64,000 nt of DNA. Source: Hofstenia miamia. Lineage: Eukaryota; Xenacoelomorpha; Acoela. The notes under the pieces are model-generated. The model did not search any database and had not been told where the DNA came from. It was given only the letters and a program-made list of their open reading frames with translations. Position numbers and translations under genes: made by a program. Of this stretch, positions 25,401 through 35,479 are shown one piece after another (within the stretch, counting starts at the first letter, position 1; each line of letters opens with the position of its first letter). Location of the stretch: the NCBI GenBank assembly GCA_004352715.1, contig SCFE01000018.1, positions 2,246,675-2,310,674 on the forward strand. The letters are read 5' to 3'.

Positions 25401-28400
25401 TACCCTACAAGAATGCCAGAGATGCCACTAAGGCTATGTCCTTATTGGTCATCCATAAATAATACAATTTACACCTTTATACATGCAGGTACAATTGCGT
25501 ACACCAGCTTCAGCATTTTTTAAGATGGCCAGTAAATTATTGCCACAACTGTATATAGGATTTTTGATTTTCCATAAATGTATGTATGATCACGTTTAAG
25601 ATTTGTATCACAAATGATAGAAACACAAGCTTTGTATACCATAGAAAATTCAATGTATGTATTGCTTATGTCAAATCTAAAATATCGATAATGGCGCAAT
25701 AAATCGTCATTTACAAGAATTTCTAATTGAGATTCCCAAACAATTGTCACAAGCATCAATCAATCAATAAAATTTGCCAACATTAATTCCCCAGTACACA
25801 CTCTTCATAAATTTATTATAGAGATGATTCTCCGACAGTTTTGTAGATTTATGTAAGCTTTACCAATAAACAAATTACAATTTCCACTGAAATTTTTTGT
25901 CAAGATCCTTCTAGATGTTGTATGCTATGGAAGATTTTAATAATGATATAAAACAAGATGAGAATATGAGCATTGCTAAAAAATATAACGTCTTCGATTG
26001 AAACCGCAATCACTAGTCAAATCGATTCAACGCATGAAAAAGTTTAAATAATGAACGTATTAGTAGCTTAATATAATTTATAGTGCACATGTGCTTTGTA
26101 GTGTTTATATTTGGTTAAACAATGAATTCAATATAAATTAATAGTCTAAGCTCTTAACTAAGGAGTAAATGTATTGCAGGTTTATAGAAAACCCTATGGC
26201 AATTTCCGAAATCCCTCCTAGATCGTAGGTTATTATTCGCGCTCGAATAGCTATACTAGAAGGCAAAGAGTGGGTGCACAAAATTCATTGCTCCTAGTTC
26301 TGAGAGTGGATTTGTAAATTTAAGTAACATCGTCAGTTTGTTTCATTTCAAGGAAAGTAACATTTCAGTTTAAAAAAAAATACACAAATACGTCCAATAC
26401 AAATTACAACAAATGTATTATTGCGTATAATTCGCAAGAACAGTCTCTGCGAATTTGATGGGATTAGTTACTGTTTTCAGATATAATGCTCATCATTGTT
26501 GCTGTGTGAGAAGAATTTCACTAACAATCAATTTAGGGTAATGTTCAACTTATAAATAAGATGTTCCCTTATGGAGAAGGTGCAGACGAAGAAAATCGCA
26601 TAACTAATCCATTAAACGTCAAGTAAGTGAGTTTTTTTTATAAAACTCGTGAATTTTACACTTTATAAGTGAAAAGAAAATACCATATTTTTTAGTCATT
26701 TGCAAATTATGGCATTAATTTCAAAATTATTTTGATCTAAAAAGAAGACGCATTATGATCCCATTCCATAGAGACTCACAATATTTACTTAAAATAACAA
26801 AATAATGAAAACATAAAGTTTTAAATTACTTCATTTGTTAATAAATGTTGATGTTAGTTGAGGATACTATGGAATAACTTTTGTTATTGCTAGAGGATGC
26901 CAAAAGTGGTGTAATCGAACTGTTGCCCAAAGAACATCTTTTGAAAGAATTCGACCTCAAAGTGTTCCTGACCGTCTAAATCATATTCATACACACATTA
27001 TGAGTGCCAAAAAAATCAGCAAGCCTACTAGTAATCAATCATCATTGCCAAAAGAAATGGGTAAGTTAAACAGATAATGCAAATATTACTGATCCGAAGT
27101 ATAAATTCGAGAATGAGCAAAACGCAGTGTTCATACATGTGTATATCTCCACGACAACTGTATGTATACATATATATTTGTATAAAGGTCAGATTAGATA
27201 TTATTAATTGTCGGGTTTATATGTCATATCAAGGATTGCTATCATTTGTCAATATAAATTTATTTCCCAGAGTCAATTGTTGCTTATGGTTTCTCATAAG
27301 TTAAAATCTTATTTATAAATTCGCTAACAATTTGAAAATACAAAATTATTTGCTGGATAATGTATTTGTGATTTTAAAACATTTACTGATACATAAACGT
27401 GAGAATTTATGGGATAGTAAATGTACCCTTAAATATGAAAACATGAAAATAGTTGGAAGCAGTCTCAGAATGTCAATTTACATGTTAAGCAAAAATGTAC
27501 CAAGAATAGGTCAATGGCATTCATATCTCTGCAATCATAAACTAAGGTATATAATTATAGTACGAAGAGCTGGAGTAGAATTTGGAACATACATGTGCGC
27601 CATGCAAATGGTAAACATCACGCGTAGGTGCAAGGTAGTTGCCTGTGTTGTCGGGGACGCGCTGCGTGAGGATCTGGTCTCCTCCACCATTTGTGGTTTA
27701 GCATATATAGGCATTTATTACATTAGGTACACACAATAAATTATTTTATTATTCTGATTAAGTTCTTTACATGGTGACAAATGTCATTTGAATCACTGAA
27801 ACCTGAACCCCTAGATGTCGACAACCCTAACATATCCTCAGAATGGAATAAATAAACTTTTTGTTATTCATTGAAGCAATTGAAGCAGATGAGAAATCTA
27901 ACAAAGTAAAAATCGGAATATTCCTTAGATGCATTGGAAATGAGGCAAACGAAGTTTTCAACAATTTTTGTTGGGAAGCTGGAGAAGATCAAACTGAATT
28001 TGGGCACGTGTTAAAAAAATTTAACGACTATTTTTTTCGCTGTAGTAATGAACTGTTTGAAAGATATCAGTTTTATAAACTTTTCAAGGCAGACAGGAAA
28101 ATCGATAGCTATGTAAATCTGTTAAGAACAAAAGCAAAGAATTGTAACTTTGGTCCATTTGAAGACAGTTTAATTCGTGATCGCATCATTCTATCTACAC
28201 AAGATGTGAGACTTCAAGAAAGACTGTTGCGAGGGCCAAATATTGATTTGCATAAGACAATACAATTTTGTAGAGCGGCAGAAGAATCTCTTGAGCAAAT
28301 CAAACTTATCAACAATAATAATGAGGAGGAAAATCCTGAAATAAAAACGGAGATTGATCAAGTACGTAGAAGGAGAAGTCAATTCAAGAAAATCACTGAA

Positions 28401-31400
28401 AGTAATGAATATGAATGTCGCCAATGTGGCAGAATCCATAAACCAAGGAATTGCCCAGCGTATGGACAAAGTTGTAGGAAATGCGGGAAGCCTAACCATT
28501 TTGCTCGTAAGTGCAGAGCACATCTACAAAGACGTAGTTATCAGCAGCAAACTAGCCATGAAGTCAACGATATTAATGAAACAGACAGTGACAGTTCTTC
28601 AGCTCCCGAATACGAATGTTATGAAATTAAACATGTGGAGCACCGTGAGCTTAGGACCACAATCCAAGTGTTTGGCCAGCCCATAAGTATAAAGGTGGAT
28701 TCTGGGGCGCAATGTGTTACCTATACAAACGCTAAGGGCACTTGAAAGAAAAATTAATCAAAAATTGAAAATATCCAGGAGCAGAGGAGAGCTAAGTGGG
28801 TACGGAGGCCAAAAAAATACCTACTATTGGTGAAATAAGGCTACCAGCTGTGATTGGAAAAACATGAATGCAGACAAATGTGAAGTTTCGGTTGTATCTA
28901 CTGAAACAAAGCCAATTCTCGGTCTTGAAACATCACTTAAAACAGGAATTCTTTGTGTGAGATTTAAGGACTTCAAGGAACGAGAAGTACACACATTGAG
29001 AAAGAGTCATGACCATTTTCGCAGAGGGCCCGGGAAGTTCCATTAAGACAACTCTCAGCTACCGGGCCTGATGATGATGATGATGATTATGTAAGAAAGC
29101 TTCTTTTAAGATACAATGATGTATTCACTGGATATGGTTGTGTTGATCAGATTTACGAAATACCTCTTCGACCGAATGCAAAGCCGTTCATGCATCCTCC
29201 GAGACGNNNNNNNNNNNNNNNNNNNNNNNNNNNNNNNNNNNNNNNNNNNNNNNNNTGTAAGAAAGCTTCTTTTAAAATACAATGATGTATTCACTGGATA
29301 TGGTTGTGTTGATCAGATTTACGAAATACCTCTTCGACCGAATGCAAAGCCGTTCATGCATCCTCCGAGACGTTACCCGATAGCAATTATCCCAAGACAA
29401 GCTTCAAGAACTGGAATAATTTCTAAAGTAGATGAACCCACTAGCTGGGTTGGAAGTGTGGTGATCGTAGAGAAAACCAACGGTGATTTAAGATTAACTT
29501 TTGATAATAAGACCCTAAATAAAGAAATTGCTAGAGAATATCACTATCCACCTTCAACCCCAAGGCTACGAGAATTTTTTAATGGAAAGCGATACTTCAC
29601 ACTGGTAGACCTCTCCAACTGTTACTGGCACATACCGCTGTCATAATCTTCAGCAAGATTATGCACGTTTAATACACCATTCGGTAGGTACCACTGGAAT
29701 AGATTACTCTTTGGATTAGCGTCCGCTGCAGATAAATCACAATCAATGATTGAGCGAAATTTCGGAGATATATTAAATGTCATGGCCATAACAGATGCGT
29801 GCACACACTTTCATCAGTATGCGTACGGACGAGAAGTAAATGTCGAAACAGATCACAAGCCTTTAAAAAATTTGTAGCACAAACCTCTTACCAGTTGCCC
29901 ATCAAGAATACAGCGACTGTTGGTAGTTCTGCAAAGGTATCCTGCTCTTACACTAACATACAAACCAGGGCGTCAATTACACTTAGCAGATACATTGTCA
30001 AGATTAAACCTTCCTCCTGAAAGGTCAAGTAATATAGAGACGCAGTTGTCAGCTGCAGTTCACACAATAGAAATCCTGATAAAATCGACAAGTCAAAACT
30101 TAGGAAAGAGATCCCTCAATCAAATTGCAGTAAAGGTTATGAAATTTATCAGAACATCATGGCCGCAAAGACAGCAATTAGAAGAGGTAGAATTAAAGAA
30201 CATAGAAAAGATCAAACATGAAATGCATACTCATGACGATTTAATAANNNNNNNNNNNNNNNNNNNNNNNNNNNNNNNNNNNNNNNNNNNNNNNNNNNNN
30301 NNNNNNNNNNNNNNNNNNNNNNNNNNNNNNNNNNNNNNNNNNNNNNNNNNNNNNNNNNNNNNNNNNNNNNNNNNNNNNNNNNNNNNNNNNNNNNNNNNNN
30401 NNNNNNNNNNNNNNNNNNNNNNNNNNNNNNNNNNNNNNNNNNNNNNNNNNNNNNNNNNNNNNNNNNNGGAGCCAATCATATATCATGAACGTCCAAGAGT
30501 GCCATTTTATAAAATAGCCGTAGATATCGCCCAAGCTGAATCAAAGACCTTCTTGATTTGTGCAGACTTCTACTCACGATTTTTACAATGTTACAGACTT
30601 GCATCCAAAACAGCATTAGCAGTTACTGAGAAGATTAAAGAAGTGATGTCGCAACACGGGATACCTAATGAAATCGTTGCAGATAATAACCCATTTGGTT
30701 CTGCGGAGTTTAGACAATTTACAAAGAAATACGGAGTTAAGCTTACTCTAAGTAGTCCCGGCTTCCCACAGTCTAATGCAATTGCAGAGCGCGCTGTAAG
30801 AACATTTAAATCGATGTATAAAAAAGGTTTTGATTATAGACTTTCAATACTACAGTACAATAAGACACCGCTTAGTTTTAGCCAATTTTCACCTGCTCAA
30901 CTGTTTTTTAGTCGTATCTTAAGAACCAGCGACATTATACCCAAAAAGTTGTTAAAACCAAAGACGATATCCCAGAAGACGTTTATGGAAGACGAACAAA
31001 GATACAAAGAAAGTCAAAAGAAGCATTATGATTGTACTGCAAAGGATTTATCTAAGCTTGGAAGAGGACACACGGTACGCGTCACTAATCTTAGAGATTT
31101 TACTGGGGAGATAGTTAAAAGACACCCTGCACCAAAATCTTATCTGATAAAAGTAGGATCAAAAATTATAAGAAGAAACCGACGTCATCTTATACCACTA
31201 AGTACAGAAGGAAGGAGTGTCTGTGATTGGAGAGACTTTGAAATAACTCTAGCATTGTCAGAGCAGGGAACCTCTAATGAAAGTCTACCACAAAGTACTC
31301 GCCAACCCAAACAAAGCCTATCACAAAATATTTGCACAAAGAGGCCCACTAGGAATAGACAACCTCCTCAATTTTTTAAGTGCAATGTAGTTGCCTGTGT

Positions 31401-34400
31401 TGTCGGAGACGCGCTGCGTGAGGATCTGGTCTCCTCCACCAGTTGTGGTTTAGCATATATAGGCATTTGTTACATTAGGTACACACAATAAATTTTTTTA
31501 TTATGCTAATAAGTTCGTTACAACATGTATGTACTAAAATTGTAGGAACTATATATCAAAATGAATTGGACGAAGAATCCTTCAACTTATTTGTACTTTT
31601 CTAACTAACATGAAATACAAACTATTCTTGTGGAAATACTCTCAATTTTTTTTGAGATATTAAATGTAGTTAAATTTTGAATTTTTGCAAAAGTGCAATA
31701 TATCATTATTAGTATTATATGATATCTTGAAAATGTACCATTTGTTTGTTACAATATTATTTATATTTTTAATAAGCATTCGATAACTTAGCAATGCAAT
31801 GATTTCAAAGCACTAATAAAAATTTACCATAAAAAATTACAATTTTAGATTCTTTCAAAGGCATACGAATGATTTTGAATAGTAATTTCATCATTAACTT
31901 AAAGCTTTAGGGCCCTATTTATATGGAATCAGAGGTCGCTCAGCACAAACCCCACACAGATTGGCGCCGCCTCCTTCAAGACAGTTAGAAACATCCCAGA
32001 AAATTCAATCTCATCCGTCTTTGACACATCGTTTAGAAAAGGTTTGGTGATTGAATAAATTGAAGTATTATAGTGATTATCATATTTTTTCAATATTCAA
32101 TTTAGCCCAAGAATATGTTGTTAATAATCATAGGTGTGGCAAATTAAATTGCAACCGAATTGAACCTAGCATGAAACTACTGCTTAACAATATGATACAG
32201 AACCTGAAAATTTTAAATTGACTAGCTAAATTCTGCACCTTCTTATTTTTTTATGAGCTTAAGTTCAAAATTCAAAATCAGACATAAATTCGCAGTATTC
32301 AATAATGGCTCACCAGATGGCATTAACTAATCAATATGCAGTAAATGCTATATTTAGACTTCTGCTTCTATACGAAAAATCAGCACGCCACCCAGTACAC
32401 CTGCAGTTGTGTCAGTCAACCAAATTGAAGCTCTAATAGAACAAACCTCCATCAGTAAGTTGGATCAATAACCACTAAATAACTTTACGAAAGGCCCTTT
32501 AATTATTAGACCTAATTCTGATTTCAAAAAAACATTTAATTTTAAACCTGGTAAGCTGCTGATGTAATATAAATGTATTTAAAACTTCAGCACTAAGTTA
32601 AAATTGTTTCTAAGGTATTAAAACTTCCTTTAACTTTAAGCTCTTATTCTTTTGCGTCAAAAATTTTATTTCAAACTCTGATCAAAATAGTTTGAATTTA
32701 TAATGGCCAAATTTTTTACCAAATTATTAAAAAATATATAGAAGAACAATTTTAAAAAAAAATTAATGCTTTGGTAATTCTAAAATTGCATCATTGACTA
32801 ATGGTGTTGAAGATCATTACTAACAGTTTTTTGCTTAGTAATTAATATTTCTTGACCACTCATAATGTATTTGTTTTGCATCTGTGCAACCAAATACGTT
32901 TATTGGGGTCGACAATCTATTTACAAGATTCTTTATTGGATGTCCTCTAGATAGAATCATGGGGTGATCAATTGGCATTAATTTTGTTTGAATTGTGCAT
33001 TGCTTGGATGTCTTTTGACGTCACCTAAGACATTCTTTGAATGCTCATTTGACATACTTCTGACCATCAGAAATTTAACTTTTCAACTTCTACCTAAAAT
33101 CTGTTTAGAATCAAATCAAAGAATCACTGTTGACATGCCTTCAAATGCAATAATGCCTGAAGAAAATGCAGGTACTACACATTAAATTATCAAATAAAAA
33201 TTTACGTATTTATAACTGGATTTGATTGAATTGTTCAATTAAACCATTACCATATATCAGAGTTTCAGTTTTCAAAATTTTATTATACATCTTATCATAA
33301 ATAAATCGTTAGATTTTTGGAGTTAATCAATTACCAATGGCACTGCTCTAAAAATCATTCTTATAATTTTTGAGCAAATCATATATTGTCAAACAGAAGT
33401 TATGGAAAAATATATTTGAGAAATTTTGCGGTAATTAAATTCTAACTGTTGTTGAGAATCCGAATCAAACCAGGAATGTCTTCAGATTTTGACATCAAAA
33501 TTTAATATGTCAGATTAGGCAAAATTGCTAAATTTTTGTTTGTGCTCGGTTCGTTAATAATTTCAATTTAACAGATTTTTTATTCTCCTCAATTGAGAAT
33601 ATATTCTCGGATATTTTGCATCATTTTATTGCAGTGATTTCCAACACCAATATAATTGGGTTTAGTTGTTTTGGTACATTTCTAGGAATAACCCAATAAA
33701 AAATTTGCCACGACAACGGTTTTTTTCCCGGATTTATAAACGAAAACGGTTATTGTTATTAAGAAACCGTACATTTTTCGTCATTTTATAACGAAAATGG
33801 TTTTGTTTAATTTTTGGTTTTTTAATGGTTATCAATGTTAGACCCACATTAAATGATTTTATAAAAATAATAATCCTTGAATTAAGAAAAACTTTAAAAA
33901 TAATTTTTAAGAACATATTATTCACTAGAAATGTGTGATAGACGTTTCACTTACTTTTCTAAAAGCTTAATAAACGTTCTGTCAATATTTTAAATCTAGA
34001 ATTATCATAAATAACGTAATCAATCTACGATGATTACGTATAATAATGAGAAAATGCTGATAATGATGACATTAAGAATCTTAAATGATATTGTAAAATC
34101 GAAAAGTGATTTTCTAAATACCACAAAGTGCCGTAATCAGGAACACACTTGGAATAGTTGAATTCAATAATTCATTTATTGCAAGTGTGTAGGATACTGA
34201 ATAGCAACTAAAACAAATACCTTCGATGCAAAATTTGTTTTGTAATTTTAAAATGGAAAACGTAGTTTGTCGTGAAAATTTTTAACATTTTGGTTATTAT
34301 ATTTTACAGTAGAAATATTAAAATACCTATTTACATTGTTTTTACTTTCGATGAAAGTGTTAGCATTGTGCTAAATTTCAGCTTTTAGTAGGTACAATGT

Positions 34401-35034
34401 TAATATTTTTTTCTTCATGTAAAACTAAGAATGACACAAAGAAAATTTTTCAGACAATCTTTTATAGTTCACAACGCTTGTCACTCTTGGTGAATTCCAA
34501 TTTTTTTCCCATCTGGACCCTTTATACATAAATATGACCCAGCTCATGGATCAGGTTGAACCATGTTCCTAACCTTTATTTATTTGGGTTCCATCTTTGG
34601 TATTCTTAATTCGATATGCCAGGATAGGTAACCCAATTCATATTTTCATTTTATAGAAAATACATTTTGATGTGAGAATTAAAGCCTGAATTTTTAAGAC
34701 CTTCAGTCAGGAGATATACTAAGCCAATTTATTCAAATTCTTGCCAATGTATAAGCAAAATTTTTTTATTCCTTCGCTTCGGATCTCTAGAACAAATCCT
34801 TTTTTGTAGATAAGGTGACTAAATTGGAATGAACTCATTTATAAAAATACATCAATCACTTTATAGCTGTATGTCCATTTGAACAGTTAGTAGGATTATA
34901 CGTACGTTATAATTGCATTTTGTAACGCTATAGAATTTATTGTATTTAAAAAAGTGCATGTTACGTGCTTATAAATAATATTTTTTTTAGATTCCGAAAG
35001 ACTTGAAAACAACAATGCTTCTGAAGGCAGTTGA
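19314..35034 (+). CDS. Unrecognised gene, eleven exons, about 399 aa
   Basis: Spliced model, plus strand: 19314-19496, 19757-19831, 20647-20703, 20748-20857, 21020-21206, 26537-26622, 26894-27060, 31911-32041, 32358-32454, 33109-33171, 34991-35034. Every intron is GT...AG and all ten junctions keep the frame across phases 0, 1 and 2 (1200 coding bases including the stop), which is hard to get by chance. I do not recognise the protein. It has no transmembrane segment or signal peptide. It is mostly hydrophilic, with a kinase-type site ARRASSI early, Ser-rich middle (ITSNSSRPES, SSESLTSARS), a WCNRTVAQRTSF segment, a proline motif LAPPPSR, STPPSTPA, and an acidic tail ending in SEGS. This suggests a disordered regulatory or cytoskeletal protein. 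The first exon may start at an acceptor (19396) instead of ATG 19314. Intron 7 contains a Gypsy element in the same orientation. Confidence 0.7.
19757..19831 (+). CDS. Unrecognised gene, exon 2
   Basis: Acceptor TTTCTTAG, 25 codons (GERAATFYGAKIP...), donor AAG|GTTTGT, phase 0 on both sides. Confidence 0.65.
20647..20703 (+). CDS. Unrecognised gene, exon 3 (micro-exon)
   Basis: Acceptor TTCTTATTTAG, 19 codons (ENYSINSARNRGFSPLPIR), donor AGA|GTAAGT, phase 0 on both sides. Separated from exon 4 by an intron of only 44 bases. Confidence 0.65.
20748..20857 (+). CDS. Unrecognised gene, exon 4
   Basis: Acceptor TTTTTATTTAG; peptide HSNARPKVGSSRVGK then FMRITPELAALNAIIG; donor GG|GTAAGA, phase 2. 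Confidence 0.65.
21020..21206 (+). CDS. Unrecognised gene, exon 5
   Basis: Acceptor AAATTTAG; Ser-rich peptide ending KKMEDIYRVYK; donor AAG|GTTTGT, phase 0. A second donor GCA|GTAAGT at 21111-21116 could give a shorter isoform in the same phase, so this is a candidate alternative splice site. Confidence 0.65.
21400..23100. other. Intron 5, first part
   Basis: AT-rich intron. An orphan 85-codon ORF at 22074-22331 has no recognisable motif and I do not call it a gene. Confidence 0.35.
23117..23355. repeat. 113-bp direct repeat flanking a 13-base gap
   Basis: 23117-23229 and 23243-23355 look identical, separated by N 23230-23242. Most likely an assembly artefact at a gap edge. Confidence 0.85.
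24653..25318. mobile_element. hAT-like MITE, about 0.67 kb
   Basis: The ends are inverted: CAGAGTTGGAACCG at the left, CATATTTAGAACCG from the right (11 of 14 match). Both subterminal regions are strikingly GC-rich in an AT-rich intron (GCCCGGCCCAGCCGG left, GCCGAGCCGGGCC right). Flanks ATCTAAAG and ATCTTAAAG resemble the 8-bp target duplication of hAT elements, with one extra T. No transposase inside. It lies in intron 5 of the unrecognised gene. Confidence 0.6.
26537..26622 (+). CDS. Unrecognised gene, exon 6
   Basis: Acceptor AATCAATTTAG, peptide GNVQLINKMFPYGEGADEEN and onward, donor AA|GTAAGT, phase 2. A later AG at 26560 is in the same frame and would drop eight residues. Confidence 0.65.
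26894..27060 (+). CDS. Unrecognised gene, exon 7
   Basis: Acceptor TATTGCTAG; peptide GCQKWCNRTVAQRTSFERI to LPKEM; donor G|GTAAGT, phase 1. It is the longest exon with good codon use and the best entry point for a homology search. Confidence 0.7.
27629..27771 (+). repeat. 5' LTR (about 143 bp)
   Basis: Starts TG and ends CA. It matches the 3' LTR apart from scattered substitutions (for example GGTAGTTG against TGTAGTTG, CATTTGTGG against CAGTTGTGG). Unusually short for Gypsy elements. Confidence 0.8.
27781..28745 (+). pseudogene. Gypsy Gag with start of protease, broken
   Basis: A likely original start ATG lies at 27781, ten bases after the LTR, but that frame stops after 24 codons (27855). 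The main open frame starts at 27861 in another frame. It gives a Gag capsid-like region, a zinc-knuckle pair (CRQCGRIHKPRNC and CRKCGKPNHFARKC), an acidic linker, and the retropepsin active site VDSGAQC about 16 codons before the stop at 28745. The protease is cut off by a frameshift there. Gag packages the RNA; protease cleaves the polyprotein. Confidence 0.85.
29087..29646 (+). pseudogene. Gypsy reverse transcriptase N-terminal half, broken
   Basis: Peptide motifs of the RT fingers and palm are visible: DEPTSWVGSVVIVEKTNGDLR and FTLVDLSNCYWHIPL with the first catalytic Asp in LVDL. The frame stops at 29646 and the continuation (FNTPFGRYHW) is readable to about 29795. The segment with the catalytic YxDD box is missing; sequence jumps to RNase H. 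The first 117 bases are repeated either side of a 49-base gap (29090-29206 and 29256-29372), probably an assembly error. A GAT triplet run precedes it. Confidence 0.8.
29799..31491 (+). pseudogene. Gypsy RNase H and integrase region, broken
   Basis: 29799-30020 carries RNase H C-terminal hallmarks in two frames (YGREVNVETDHKPL, then LTYKPGRQLHLADTLSR). After the gap at 30248-30467 the integrase core reads FYKIAVDIAQ (first Asp), EIVADNNPFGS (second Asp) and AIAERAVRTFKS (Glu), the DDE triad of retroviral-type integrases. A GPY/F-like C-terminal module ends RRNRRHLIPLS. The frame then runs on into the 3' LTR and stops at 31491. The integrase core downstream of the gap is the best-preserved part. 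Confidence 0.85.
30248..30467. other. Assembly gap (220 N)
   Basis: Lies between RNase H and integrase of the Gypsy element; the zinc-binding N-terminus of integrase should be here. Confidence 0.95.
31381..31522 (+). repeat. 3' LTR (about 142 bp)
   Basis: Partner of the LTR at 27629. The element's last reading frame overlaps its first two-thirds. Confidence 0.8.
31911..32041 (+). CDS. Unrecognised gene, exon 8
   Basis: Acceptor AAAGCTTTAG; peptide PYLYGIRGRSAQTPH, proline motif LAPPPSR, ending LTHRLEK; donor AAG|GTTTGG, phase 0. It is preceded by the Gypsy insertion, so intron 7 is 4.85 kb. Confidence 0.65.
32358..32454 (+). CDS. Unrecognised gene, exon 9
   Basis: Acceptor ATATTTAG; peptide TSASIRKISTPPSTPAVVSV to EQTSI; donor A|GTAAGT, phase 1. 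Two TP/SP-type sites (STPPSTP) suggest phosphorylation by proline-directed kinases. Confidence 0.7.
33109..33171 (+). CDS. Unrecognised gene, exon 10
   Basis: Acceptor TCTGTTTAG; 21 codons (SNQRITVDMPSNAIMPEENA); donor G|GTACTA, phase 1. Confidence 0.65.
34991..35034 (+). CDS. Unrecognised gene, last exon
   Basis: Excellent acceptor (eight T then AG); the split Asp codon is restored by the phase; peptide DSERLENNNASEGS and stop TGA. A GTAAGC 10 bases after the stop could be a 3'UTR donor. Poly(A) signal at 35361. Confidence 0.65.
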
Positions 35035-35360
35035 ATTAAAAAATGGTAAGCCATTTACAAGGAATTCTTTCACTAATAATATATTTATTCACAATATACT
35101 TGCTTTTATTTCCTAAAATATTTAAAATTTGCTGAAGAAAATTTTACAGCCGTTTCTTGATGTTCCAAGTTTGAATGTCATGTTCCTAGAGTTAGAAGCA
35201 GTTAATATTATCTTAACCAAGCGATTTATTTTAATAACAAATTCTGCTTATCTGATGCATTATTTCTACAGATACCTGCGTCACATGTCTATATTTCTAT
35301 CAGAACATTTGTAAAATTATCTGCACATCCGCAAAAAGAGTTGTTTTTTACAGCAAATCC

Positions 35361-35366
35361 AATAAA
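35361..35366 (+). promoter_or_regulatory. Candidate poly(A) signal of the unrecognised gene
   Basis: AATAAA, 327 bases after the stop codon. Confidence 0.4.
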
Positions 35367-35405
35367 ATGTAAATTTATGTTAAAAATACTAAGAATTTAA
35401 TGCTG

Positions 35406-35473
35406 GTTAACCGGGTAAAATTTCCTTAACAGGTTTCAGTTTGATGCCTTTCAATTTGGGTTACCCGGTTAAC
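35406..35473. repeat. Perfect 13-bp hairpin arms, 68-base stem-loop
   Basis: GTTAACCGGGTAA (35406-35418) is inverted exactly at 35461-35473, loop of 42 bases. It lies 40 bases behind the poly(A) signal of the unrecognised gene. Confidence 0.7.
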
Positions 35474-35479
35474 TGCTTG

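Larger units (their letters stand above)
27629..31522 (+). mobile_element. Broken Ty3/Gypsy LTR retrotransposon
   Basis: Two similar LTRs (27629-27771 and 31381-31522, TGCAA...TTACA) enclose remnants in the order Gag with two zinc knuckles, aspartic protease start (VDSGA), reverse transcriptase, RNase H, integrase, integrase C-terminal module. The leader TGGTGAC right behind the 5' LTR fits a tRNA-Trp-type primer site as used by the CsRn1-like group, but only the first seven bases match. Frameshifts, a missing RT palm segment and a 220-base gap show it is dead. No clear target duplication. It sits in intron 7 of the unrecognised gene, same orientation. Confidence 0.85.

Noticed and set aside
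27332-27739. 135-codon plus-strand ORF ending in the 5' LTR
   Set aside because: Its last third is LTR sequence and the first part has no motif; it is a chance fusion with the retroelement LTR.
28191-28523. Minus-strand ORF opposite Gag
   Set aside because: Antisense shadow of the Gag frame.
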